From Hydrangea macrophylla (lineage: Eukaryota; Streptophyta; Magnoliopsida; Cornales; Hydrangeaceae), in NCBI GenBank assembly GCA_033977485.1, contig CM066994.1:28532637-28596636 (forward strand): 64,000 bases of DNA. The letters are read 5' to 3'. Made by a program: the position numbers and the translations under genes. Below, one piece after another: positions 43,772 to 54,635 of the stretch; within the stretch, counting starts at the first letter, position 1; the number at the start of each line of letters is the position of its first letter. The notes under the pieces are model-generated. The model did not search any database. It was not told where the DNA came from and saw nothing but the letters and a program-made list of their open reading frames with translations.

Positions 43772-46700
43772 AGTAGACACCCCAATTTTGACCGAACTAT
43801 TAAACTTTGGGGGATTTACCTCTAGAGATCAATGATGAATATGTCTCTTCGAAATCAAGACTCTTACAAGCAATCTGATTCTCTTCCTAGAAGAATCTCG
43901 GTCCAAAATCGCCCTTTTTCAGCCAAAAAGACCATAATTCTCATCTACCTGTCACCTTGTGGGCTATAAGTTTTGAACACGTATAGAAATACAACATTAT
44001 TCTCGGAGCATCTTAAAATCATTTTCGAAAGGAGAGAAATTTAGCATGAACCCCGAAAAAAGTCAACAGTCGACCCAGTGAAAAGTCAATGGTTCAAAAC
44101 GGGGTCAATCGTAAAATTTTTGAATTTCAAGATGAAAAGTTCCGGTAACTGTTCATTGGGTCTCCCTTATGCTAGAAATGATTTTTAAGAATTTTTAAAT
44201 GAAAGGAACATTGAGAAATCGAAAGTTCGTTAAGAAGAATTGTGCAGAAAATTGGAAATTTTGCCTTCGGAGGGAGAGTTGACTTTTTTTTCTTAAGGAT
44301 TTTGATTTTTTAGATATTTTTATTGAATCCAAATGCGGGGTATTTCCTTAATTACACTTAATGTCTTAAGTAAATGCGAAATGAAATTAAGGTGCTGAAT
44401 TGCTGTGAGTAGTGCTGAACTGCTATGCAGCGGCACTTAGAGTGCCTGAACGGCACTCACATCTTCATTGAGTGCAGGTCTAGGCTAATTTGCATTTTTA
44501 AGTCAAAATTCTTTTTCAATCTTTGATCAAATGAATGCACCAAATGATGCCATTTTTTTTGTACGTGTTTACTACTCTTAGGTCATGCAAACCATGCTCC
44601 CACCATCCCTAATTGACCTATCTACCCTTATCTTAGCCCCTAAGATAATGAAAGTCTATAAAAAAATCCATTTTATCTCATTTTGTGAAGTTGGAGACTT
44701 AAATCCTGAGAGAGAGACTTGAATCTAGGGGATGAGACTTGAATCTTAAAGAGACAAGTTGAATTTTGAAGATGGTGTTTGTTCTTAGAGAAATATAGAG
44801 AGAAAAAACCCCAAAACCCCATAGAAATCTTACCCAATTCACCCAAATTCCTTAAATCTCCATTGAAGAACCTTGAAGCTTCAAGGAAGAAAAAGAAGAG
44901 CATTCTTTGTAAGGCTTGGATCTCTCTAAATCAATCAAATCCTAAGAAGATCTAGAGGTTAAAATCCTTATTCCTATACTTATTATATGTAATTCAATCA
45001 CAATTCATAGATCTAGTACTTTTACACATTTTCAAAACCTCTCTTCCTACCTCATTTCATTATACACCACTAAGAATTGTGATTGAATTTCATCTTCTTT
45101 CATTAGTTTGGATATAAATAAGGTTTTGGGTTTAAGATAAAACTAATTTGTAAAAGTATTCTTGATTTGGGTTTGCAAATAAACTTTGATTTTTCTTTCT
45201 TTTGTTTAGAGATTCATGAGACCTTCAATGTCTCATTAGTTTCTTCTATAATTGATCCCTTATTCTCTATGATCTCATGATTTATGTGGGAATAAGGTAG
45301 ATATATCACAGTTATAATCATACATAGTTGGTGAGTTTCAAGTCATAATTCATGACTTGGACCCTCCAACTTAAAATCTCATAGAAATCTCTCTAAGGTT
45401 CTTATGGGTTTGGTCATATCTAGTCTCCAAAGACCATCAACTTGGGAGGATACTTGAATAAAGTAAACTCTTATTCCTCAAGGATCATATGTTTGAGAGG
45501 GGAATTAGATGAAGGGTTTAGTTAAAATCAAATGGGTCCTAGTATTCAAGGTTCATAGGATTGAGTACGACCTTGGGGTCCTCTTGCTAGATATTCACAT
45601 TTGAGATCTAAGAATGATGTTCCCTGAGGCTAAATCCATGAATCCTTCTTGTGTTTCAATAATAAGTCATAATCATGCTTGATCTAGATTCTCCATAGAA
45701 TTATAGATCAAGTATGGTTTAAGTTATGAATATCAAATTTAACAAACAGTGCAGTGACCTCATGAACTCACTAAGATCAAGGATTTTTAATTAATTCATG
45801 GTCCATGAGAATTGAGTGAGGCCAATTGGATGTTCATAACTCATATATGCATCACTAGAACTTTTGTTTTGATGAAATCTTATACTTAGGATGGTTTGGC
45901 CTTATGATTTGTGATTAGGTTGCTCTCTATCCAAAATTTCAGAATAGTAAGTTTGTTTTAAAATGAGTAAATCAGAGCCTTAACCAAGTTTTCTTGACCT
46001 CAAATAAATTTTTCTGGGTAGTTCAATGTGTTAGGAAGATACCCTAAAAAGATCAAAGTGATTTTGATACTTTTACTATTTTTAGAAAATCATACAAAAA
46101 CTCTGGACAGAGAGTTGAAAATTTCTGAGTCATGTCTGGTTATGACTCTATTCCCAGAGATTGAACCGTTGGATCTTTAATTTTATTTTTGGGTTAGAAA
46201 CTAGACTCACCGACGCATAACATACTAAAAAATCATTAAGATCCAACCGTTAAAAGTATTTTATTTCTAATTTTGAAAGTCTGGTCTGCTCTCTATAATT
46301 CTTACAATTTTGTCACAGTTTTGATAAAACTTGAATAACTCTAATCTAATGGACTCCTAATGTCCTAAGATCTTAACCATGTCTTAAATAATGTTAGTTA
46401 AGTTTAAATCCAGAGGCTAGATGATCCAAACTAATGAATATCTCATAGCTCATGATCATGCATTCATTCATACATATTTATACTTATGAGTAGAATTCAG
46501 TTTTTGGTCTAAGTTGCACTTAATTGAACCAAATTAAACATGACTAGGGGTTCCTTATGATCATGTTGAGGCTATGACATCTCTATATGGACATTACATT
46601 GGCTCCTAGTTGAGACTTGTATATCTATAGAGGTGCTATGGTTCCAACTAGTTAAAAGGAATTCAAAATTATGTCAATTCCTCCTCTACTTGATAGATTT

Positions 46701-47290
46701 AAGCTAGAAATTTAGGATTAATTATTTGATATCTTGTTCGAAGCATGTGGACTAATCTTTGTTTTGTAGCACTTTCAAGGTACAATTTCTCAACCCTTCT
46801 CTAGTTTATTCTATTCTTTGGTTTTAATTAATTTTCGATTACATGTGCGACACCTTAGATTATGTTTTGCCTTATGTGTATATATGGATTAGAGACATTT
46901 TTTTCTAGGATTTCTATTCTTGCATGCATTATACGTTTCTATTTCGCGGCCGGATCCCGGGTATGTTTTCTAGTTCCCTATTTTGCATATCATATTGCTT
47001 GCTACTTGAATTACATGGCTTATGAATGATATTTTGTTGTTAGCAATTTTGCATCTTTTTCAACATGCTTGTGTAATGTATTATTTATATATATGTATTA
47101 GTGAGGGCATGCTTAGATTAATAATTCGATTAAAAATGATGTTGAGTAGAGGCCTATCACGAGATAGGATGAGAGGGGGTGTTTTAGTCTGCCGGAATCC
47201 TTCCCCTCTCATTCCATAATTCCCGGACCTAGAAATCTCTGGTTTCCAAAAAGATCAGTTTGCTTTAAAATGGTTTCTTAATTTTCCTTT
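43772..47290 (+). repeat. Putative LTR of the TAT/Ogre-like relic
   Basis: It begins AGTAGACACCCC, one or two changes from the frequent TGTAGACACCCC start. A TATA-like TCTATAAAAAAATCC lies near 44651. About 3.5 kb without coding frames follow. The right edge is placed before a TGGCGACTC motif that resembles a tRNA-Arg-type primer site. No second LTR is present in the window to confirm the limits. Confidence 0.5.
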
Positions 47291-47425
47291 TAAAAATTAA
47301 GTGGCGACTCGTAATTGTATTTGAAATTTGAAAAAGATTTTAAATGAAAAGCGTGGGTAAAACTTCGAGTATCCACAAAATGGTTTCTTAACTTTTTCTT
47401 TTAAAAATTAAGTGGCGACTCTTTG
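47265..47425. repeat. Tandem duplication of a primer-site-like segment
   Basis: AATGGTTTCTTAA..TTTTAAAAATTAAGTGGCGACTC occurs twice about 118 bp apart (TGGCGACTC near 47292 and 47412). TGGCGACTC matches the start of the primer site used by TAT/Ogre-type elements. Confidence 0.7.
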
Positions 47426-47716
47426 TATTTGTTTTGAAAAATTGTTTTAAACAAAAGTGGGCCCAAATGCCGCTATTAAATTTATGATATCTTTGTGGGT
47501 CTTTTAGAAATAGTCATAGATTTGGGATTTAAATAATAGATATAAATCAGTTAGGTGGTGTCATTTTCAAATAATTAAAAAAAATAAAATCAGATTTTTA
47601 ATATTTGTAACAACATTAGGGGTCTATTCATAATAAACATAAATATCAATTGTGTTTTTCCTTCCCATACGTAGTTCAGACTTCAGACCCAAAAAGGTTT
47701 CCCTTCCCATGACAGC

Positions 47717-47765
<49 letters not shown>

Positions 47766-48033
47766 GCGGGTAGATCGATGACCAGGTAAGTCGTCTTCTT
47801 CTTTTCCTTCTTCTTCGTCATCTTCTTTTTCTTTTGCTAGTTCAACCATGCCGTACCAATGGTGTATCCAAGCCATACCCAATGTTTTCTTTTAAGTATC
47901 CGACACGTACCCAGTTGTACCATACCCGGGTTGGTACTCCCTTGAAAATAGTGTACCTGTGCTTCATAACGGAGGACAACTGCAAGTATCATCACTATTT
48001 AGTTTGGGAGTTTTCTCTAATAGTAAAAGGGAT
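47426..48033. other. Intergenic stretch with a GA microsatellite
   Basis: No gene recognised. A GA run lies at about 47721-47762, and a CTT-rich stretch follows to about 47840. Open frames across the microsatellite are artefacts of its composition. Confidence 0.5.
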
Positions 48034-48610
48034 CACTACAACAGATTTGACTTTTTGTGGCGCGCAAAGTGCGTCACAAATAATCAAAACGCGTCACAAA
48101 TACTTATTTGTGACGTGTTAACGCGTCACAATTGGGGTCCAAAATCCCTAGTCGCAAATAATTTTTTTGTGGGGTCCAAAATCCCTAGTCGCAAATAATT
48201 TTTTTGTGACGCAGTCAACGCGCCACAAATAATAATATTATTTGTGACGCATTAGTGTGTCACAAATAATAAAATACGGCGTCACAAATAAACTGCCATG
48301 AATACCAAATACACGCGCCACAAATAAGAGTATTATTTGTGACGCACTATACGCGTCACAAACAGTGATTATTTGTGATGCATAGTAGGCGTCACAAACA
48401 ATGATTTTTATTTTAAAAATATTAATTGTGACACCTGTATATGCGTCACAAATAATAATTTCCATTTTAAGAATATTATTTGTGACACATATATATATTT
48501 TAAAAATACTATTTATGACGCATGTATATGCGTCACAAATACACTATCAGAATTTTGAATAGTATTTATGACGCATTATAATGCGTCACAAATGCTCTAG
48601 GGAAATTATA
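48034..48610. repeat. Left subterminal repeats of the CACTA-like element
   Basis: About a dozen GCGTCACAAATA-type motifs and their inverses, forming potential hairpins. A 39-bp block (GGGTCCAAAATCCCTAGTCG and onward) is duplicated in tandem at about 48135 and 48174. In CACTA elements such motifs are transposase-binding sites. Confidence 0.85.
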
Positions 48611-49019
48611 TGTATTTTTTTTTACTTTTTCCTAATTAGGTATTTTTACATGCTATTATACCTGTGCTACATACCTATAATTTCAATATTTCAAAAACAC
48701 AACTACGAAACGCATGCACAAGAAATAAACATCCAAAATTCTAATTCATACAAATAAAAATTTAAAGATCAAGTCCAACAACCAAAATGTTAATTCATAC
48801 AAATAAAAACTTAAGTGTTTTCCAATACAACACTAAAATTCAAAGCATCCAACATTTGGGATCACAAAACACAACCAACATCTTCCACCATCAAATGTAA
48901 CTCCAAACCTGAAAGTGAAAAAAAAAATTACATTTTAGCCAATCCAAGAAAAATATAAAATGAAAAACTCAAAAAGCATATTTATTTTGAAGTCTAATTA
49001 GGCAAATAAAAAACTATAA
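48611..49019. other. Unique spacer between left subterminal repeats and array A
   Basis: AT-rich; contains a short direct repeat around TTCATACAAATAAAAA. It has no coding frame of interest and may be residue of an ancestral internal region. Confidence 0.5.
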
Positions 49020-50905
49020 CTTGTTATGCGTTATTTGATAATCGAAAGTCCGTTTTACATTCCGTTTGTTCCGACAACTTTAATTAGGCGTGTTTCTGTT
49101 ACTAGTTAAGTTTCACGTCTATCGGATCGGCGGTTTAAGGATTCACCCCCCAAACCCCAAGAACTAAGCTTTTTCAAGCCTAAGTATGTCAAAACTTGTT
49201 TTTCACGCGTTATTTGATTATCGAAAGTCCGTTTTGCATTCCGTTTGTTCCGACAACTTTCTTTAGGCGTGTTTGTGTTGCTAGTTAAGTTTCACGTCTA
49301 TCGGATCGGCGATTTAAGGTATCACACCCCAAACCCCAAGAATTAAGCTTTTTCAAGCCTAAGCATGTCAAAACTAGTCTTTTACGTGTTATTTTATAAT
49401 AGGAAATCCGTTTTGCATTTCGTTTGTTCCCACAACTTTCATTTGTCGTGTTTGAAGTGCGAGTTAAGTTTCACGTCTATCGGATTGGTGATTTACGGTT
49501 TCAACCCCCCAAACCCCAAGAACTAAGTATTTTCAAGCCTAAGTATGTCAAAACTTATTTTTCACGCGTTATTTGATAACTGGAAGTCCGTTTTGCATTT
49601 CATTTGTTCCGACAACTTTATTTAGACGTGTTTGTGTTTCTAGTTAAGTTTCACGTCTATCGGATCGGCGGTTTAAGGTTTCACACCCCAAACCCCAAGA
49701 ACTAAGCTTTTTCAAGCCTAAGTATGTCAAAACTAGTCTTTTACGTGTTATTTGATAATAGGAAATCCGTTTTGCATTCCGTTTGTTCCCACAACTTTCA
49801 TTTGTTGTGTTTGAGGTGCGAGTTAAGTTTCACGTCCATCGGATCGGTAGTTTACGGTTTCAACCCCCCAAATCCCAAGAACTAAGTTTTTTCAAGCCTA
49901 AGTATGTTAAAACTTGTTTTTTACGCGTTATTTGATAACTGGAAGTCTGTTTTGCATTCCGTTTATTCCCACAACTTTATTTTTCCGTGTTTGAGGTGCG
50001 AGTTAAGTTTCACGTCCATCGGATCGGCGGTTTTCGGTTTCACCCCCCCAAAACCAAGCATTTTCAAGCCTAAGCATGTCAAAACTTGTTTTTTACGCGT
50101 TATTTGATAACCGGAATTCCGTTTTTCATTCTGTTTGTTTCCACAACATTCTTTAGGCATGTTTTTGGTGTTGGTTAAGTTTCACGTCCATCGGATCGGC
50201 GGTTTACGATTTGACCCCCTCAAACCCCAAGAACTAAGTTTTTTCAAGCCTAAGTATGTCAAAACTTGTTTTTTACGCGTTATTTGATAACCGGAAGTCC
50301 GTTTTGCATTCTGTTTATTCCCACAACTTTCTTTAGGCATGTTTGAGTTGCTAGTTAAGTTTCACGTCCATCGGATCAGTGGTTTACGGTTTCAACCCCC
50401 CAAACCCCAAGAACTAAGTTTTTTCAAGCCTAAGTATGTCAAAACTTTTTTTTACGCGTTATTTGATAATCGGAAGTCCGTTTTGTATTCCGTTTGTTCC
50501 CACAACTTTATTTTGTCGTGTTTTAGGTACGAGTTAAGTTTCACGTCCATCGGATCAGCGGTTTACGGTTTCACCCCCCCAAACCCCAAAAATATAGCAT
50601 TTTCAAGTCTAAGGAAGTAAAAACAAGTTATTTGATAACCAAGAGTCCATTTTGCATTCCGTTTGTTCCAGCAACTTTCTTTAGTTGTGTTTGAGATGCG
50701 AGTTAAGTTTTATGTCCTTTGGATCAACAGTTTACCGTTTCACCTCCCCAAACCCAAAAATATAGCATTTTCAAGCCTATGAAGTAAAAACAAGTTATTT
50801 GATAACCGAGAGTCCATTTTGCATTCCGTTTGTTCCAACAACTTTCTTTAGTCGTGTTTGAGGTGCGAGTTAGGTTTAATTTCCTTCGGATCGACGGTTT
50901 CATTT
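49020..50905. repeat. Tandem array A, unit about 179 bp
   Basis: Eleven units judged by the recurring AAGTTTCACGTC box at about 49109, 49288, 49467, 49647, 49826, 50006, 50178, 50358, 50537, 50706 and 50873. Spacing is 179-180 bp for most, with shorter units (167-172) at three places. Each unit contains CCGTTTTGCATTCCGTTTG, ATCGGATCGGCGGTTTA and CCCCCCAAACCCCAAGAAC. Short open frames (49904-50107, 50339-50620) are by-products. Confidence 0.95.
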
Positions 50906-51079
50906 CTTTAGTCCTATTACACTTACATTACAACCTTTCTTTTTTGTTCTTTCTTAAATTTTTTCTAAAGTTACCTCGAAAATCCTAGTAGTTTGAAATA
51001 AAATTACTAGCCCATTATCACAAATGCTTACAATCTTTAATGGAGTCAAACAAATATTATAAATAAATACAAGTTTAGT

Positions 51080-53095
51080 CCATTATCTAAACCCCCAAAT
51101 CTTAGTTTTTCATAGTCTACGAGGTGAAAAAGTTGTTTTGTAGTGTATCTTGATAACCGGGTGTCCGATTCTCATTCCGTTTCTTCCTGCAACTTTATTT
51201 AGACGTGTGGGAGGTGCTTGTTAAGTTTCGTGCTTACCAGATTGACGGTTTACAATTTGACCACCCAAACCGCAAAAACTTAGTTTTCCATAGTCTACGA
51301 GGTGAAAAAGTTGTTTTGTAGTGTATCTTGATAACCGGGAGTCCGATTCCGGTTTTGTTTTTTCCTGCAACTTTGTTTAGACGTGTGGGAGGTACGAGTT
51401 AAGTTTCATGGTTACCGAATCGATGGTTTGCATTTTGACCCCCCAAACCCCAAAAAATTAGTCTACAAGGTAAAAAAAGTTGTTTTGTAGTGTATCTTGA
51501 TAACCGAAAGTCTGATTCTCGTTCTGTTTCTTCCTACAACTTTTTTTAGACGTGTGGGAGGTGTGAGTTATGTTTCATGGTTACCGGATCGACGGTTTAT
51601 ATTTTGACCCCCCAAATCCCAAAAATTTAGTTTTTCATAGTCTACGAGGTGGAAAAGTTGTTTTGTAGTGTATCTTGATTACCGGGAGTTCGATTCTAGT
51701 TCCATTTCTTCCTGCAACTTTCTTTAGATGTATGGGAGGTATGAGTTAAGTTTTGTAGTTAACGAATCGACGGTTTGCATTTTGACCCCCTGAACCCCAA
51801 AAACACAGTCTATGAGGTGAAAAAGTTATTTTGTAGTGTGTCTTGATAACCGGGAGTCCGATTCTCATTCCGTTTCTTCCTGCAACTTTATTAAGACGTT
51901 TAGGAGGTGCGTGTTAACTTTCGTGGTTGCTGGATCGACGGTTTACAATTTGACCCCCAAACCCCAAAAACTTAGTTTTTCATAGTCTACGAGGTGAAAA
52001 AGTTATTTTGTGGTGTATCTTGATAACCGGGAGTCTGATTCCAGTTCCGTTTATTCCTGCAACATTCTTGAGAGGTGTGAGAGGTGCGAGTCATGTTTCG
52101 TGGTTACCGAATCGACGGTTTGCATTTTGACCCCCCAAACCCCAAAAACTTAGTCTGCAAGTTGAAAAAGTTGTTTTGTAGTGTATCTTGATAACCGAGA
52201 GTCTGATTCTCATTCCGTTTCTTCCTGCAACTTTCTTTAGACGTGTGGGAGGTGCATGTTAAGTTTCGTGGTTACCGGATTGACGCTTTGCATTTTGACC
52301 CCCCAAAACTTAGTTTTTCATAGTTTACGAGGTGAAAAAAGTTGTTTTTGTAGTGTATCTTGATAACCGGGAGTCCGATTCGCATTCTGTTTCTTCTTGC
52401 AACTTTCTTTAGATGTGTGGGAGGTGCGTGTTAAGTTTTGTGCTTATCAGATCGACAGTTTGCAATTTGACCCCCCAAACCCCAAAAGCTTAGTTTTTCA
52501 TAGTCTACGAGGTGAAAAAGTTGTTTTGTTGTGTATCTTGATAACCGGGGGTCCGATTCCGGTTCTGTTTCTTCCTACAACTTTCTTTAGACGTGTGGGA
52601 GGTACGAGTTAAGTTTCGTGGTTACCGGATTCACGGTTTGCATTTTGACCCCGGAAATCCCAATAACTTAGTCTATAAGGTAAAAAAGTTATTTTGTAGT
52701 GTATCTTGATAACCGGAAGTCAAATTCGCATTCTGTTTCTTCCTGCAGCTTTCTTTAGACGTATGGGAGGTGCGAGTTAAGTTTCGTGATTACCAGATCG
52801 ACGGTTTGCATTTTGACCCCCCAAACCCCAAAAACTTAGTTTTTCATAGTTGATGAGGTGAAAAAGTTATTTTGTAGTGTATCTTGATAACCGTGAATTC
52901 GATTTCCGTTCTGTTTCTTCCTGCAACTTTTTTAGATGTGTGGGAGGTGCGAGTTAAGTTTCGTGGTTGCTGGATTGCATTTTGACCCCCCAAACCCCAA
53001 AAACTTAGTCTACGCGGTGTAAAAGTTGTTTGTAGTGTATCTTGCTAATCGAGAATCCGATTCCTGTTCCGTTTCTTCCTGCAACTTTGTTTAAA
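51080..53095. repeat. Tandem array B, alternating 177/168-bp units
   Basis: Eleven units related to array A, with GATAACCGGGAGTCCGATTC, TTCCTGCAACTTTCTTTAGA, GTTAAGTTTCGTGG and GACCCCCCAAACCCCAAAAA boxes. Distances between the GTTAAGTTTCG boxes are 177, 169, 178, 168, 177, 168, 172, 178, 168 and 177 bp. The short units lack a TTTTTCATA insert between CTTAG and TCTACGAGG. So the true period is a dimer of about 346 bp. Confidence 0.93.
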
Positions 53096-53595
53096 TAGTA
53101 GGGATTTAATTGTTGATTTTATTTGTGGTGCACAATATGCGTCACAAATAGTAGGGATTTTATTTGTGACGCATCAGATGCGTCACAAATAGTAAGAATT
53201 TTATTTGTGGCGCACTATATGCGTCACAAATTGATGGGATTTAATTGTGGATTTATTTGTGACGCACAATATGCGTCACAAATAGTAGGGATTTAATTTG
53301 TGATGCATTAGATGCGTCACAAATAGTAGAGATTTTATTTGTGGCGCACCAAATGCGTCACAACTAGTAAGGATTTTATTTGTGGCGCACCATATGCGTC
53401 ACAACTAGTAGGGATTTTATTTGTGACGCATTTGGTGCATCACAAATAAAGTCCAATAATTGGTCAACCTAATTTTTTTGTGACATCTGTAAGTGCGTCA
53501 CAAATACTAAATATGCGTCACAAATAATGATCTTTTGTGACGCGTTTGCGCGTCACAAAAAGTGCGCGTCACAAAAAACCATATTTGTTGTAGTG
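53096..53595. repeat. Right subterminal repeats of the CACTA-like element
   Basis: Repeated blocks TAGTAGGGATTTTATTTGTG plus GCGCAC..ATGCGTCACAA, about seven in tandem-like order at roughly 55-60-bp spacing. The element then ends ATATTTGTTGTAGTG. Confidence 0.85.
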
Positions 53596-54635
53596 ATGGA
53601 AGAGGAAGGAAAAAAAAGTTTATAGTAGGGGGAAATTTTATCTTTCTTAATACGCTCACGTTTGACTATAATTTGTGAGTCGAGATGGAAGATGCATATC
53701 TCACCTTTTTATTTAATTCCCTAGCCTCTTACATCCCACCAAACAAGCTATTCGATCTACCTTTTATGTCTTCCCCTCTCCTTCATTTCCATCTTTCCTC
53801 AAACCAAATATGTTGTTAAGATTACTGAGTCATGCCAACATTTAAGCATCCGATCCACTTCAAGAGACACTTTAAATATCAGTACCAGAATGTCGAGTTG
53901 TTCCTGACTTGTTTTCTCTAACGAGATTTTTGTCTTGTAAATGTATTTCTTTTGTGTTATTTGAAAGATTAATGCTAGAGACACTTAAAAATCACCGAAA
54001 AAGATACCAGAGGACATGGACAACTAAAACTCCCCATCACTTACAATTTAAATTTATTTTCCAAATTATCATTACCATGTCAGCACGTGTCCAATTTAAA
54101 TAAACAGATTCAATGTAATTAGCATTTTTTTTCCCATTTGAAGATTTAACGACAGATGCTACAACTTTAATTTTTTGAGAAAAAAACCTGCTCTTATATA
54201 TGAATGAAATTTTGAAGAACTCAAAATTGAAGATTCTAGCTTTTAACGATGCTCTTGCGTTCCATTTGCTAAACGAAAAAGCACAAACACGTCACACATA
54301 TATATATGTACACTAGTGCATGCATGCACATCTACATATGCATCCCCACATTTTTTAAAAAGCAAACAAAGGGATTTTATTAGAGTGCTAAAAATGAGCC
54401 AGAATTACAACCACAATTAATCTAATAGATATATAGCACAAATACATGCATATATATATATATATGTACACATATTTATGGCACACCCAAACTCAATGCA
54501 AACAAATATCTCCAGAGACAAAACAATAAATCAGAACCACCTCAGGATCGAACCTAAAAATCACAACCAAAGACATGAAGTCATGAAGAGATCGATTAAC
54601 TAGAAAAGGTGGCCCCATCTTGTTTATCCACTTGA
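53596..54635. other. 3' flank of the CYP74 gene
   Basis: AT-rich, no gene seen. TA repeats lie at about 54297-54310 and 54449-54466. On the minus strand an AATAAA at 54376-54381 is a candidate polyadenylation signal about 255 bases after the stop. Confidence 0.5.
54376..54381 (-). terminator. Candidate polyadenylation signal of the CYP74 gene
   Basis: AATAAA on the minus strand, 255 bases downstream of the TGA. Plant signals are loose, so this is only positional evidence. Confidence 0.35.

Larger units (their letters stand above)
48034..53595. mobile_element. Non-autonomous CACTA-like element filled with satellite arrays
   Basis: It starts CACTACAACAGATTTGAC and ends with the inverse of CACTACAACAAATATGG, the hallmark CACTA (En/Spm) terminus. 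Both ends carry many subterminal copies of the TTTGTGACGC / GCGTCACAAA motif in both orientations. The 3-bp flanks are GAT and ATG, so no clean duplication remains. No transposase frame exists in its 5562 bp. About 1.9 kb and 2.0 kb of the interior are two related tandem arrays. Confidence 0.85.

Noticed and set aside
43534..43776. 80-residue frame near the second polypurine tract
   Set aside because: It spans the non-coding marker box and tract just before the LTR; no domain.
47624..47882. Serine/leucine-repeat open frames
   Set aside because: They translate the GA microsatellite at about 47721-47762.
49904..50620. Open frames repeating the same peptide phrases in the satellite array
   Set aside because: Unit length (about 179 bp) is not a multiple of three, frames shift between units, and no longer frame is maintained.
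48031..53598. Clean 3-bp target duplication of the CACTA-like element
   Set aside because: The flanks are GAT and ATG; they do not match, so no duplication is claimed.
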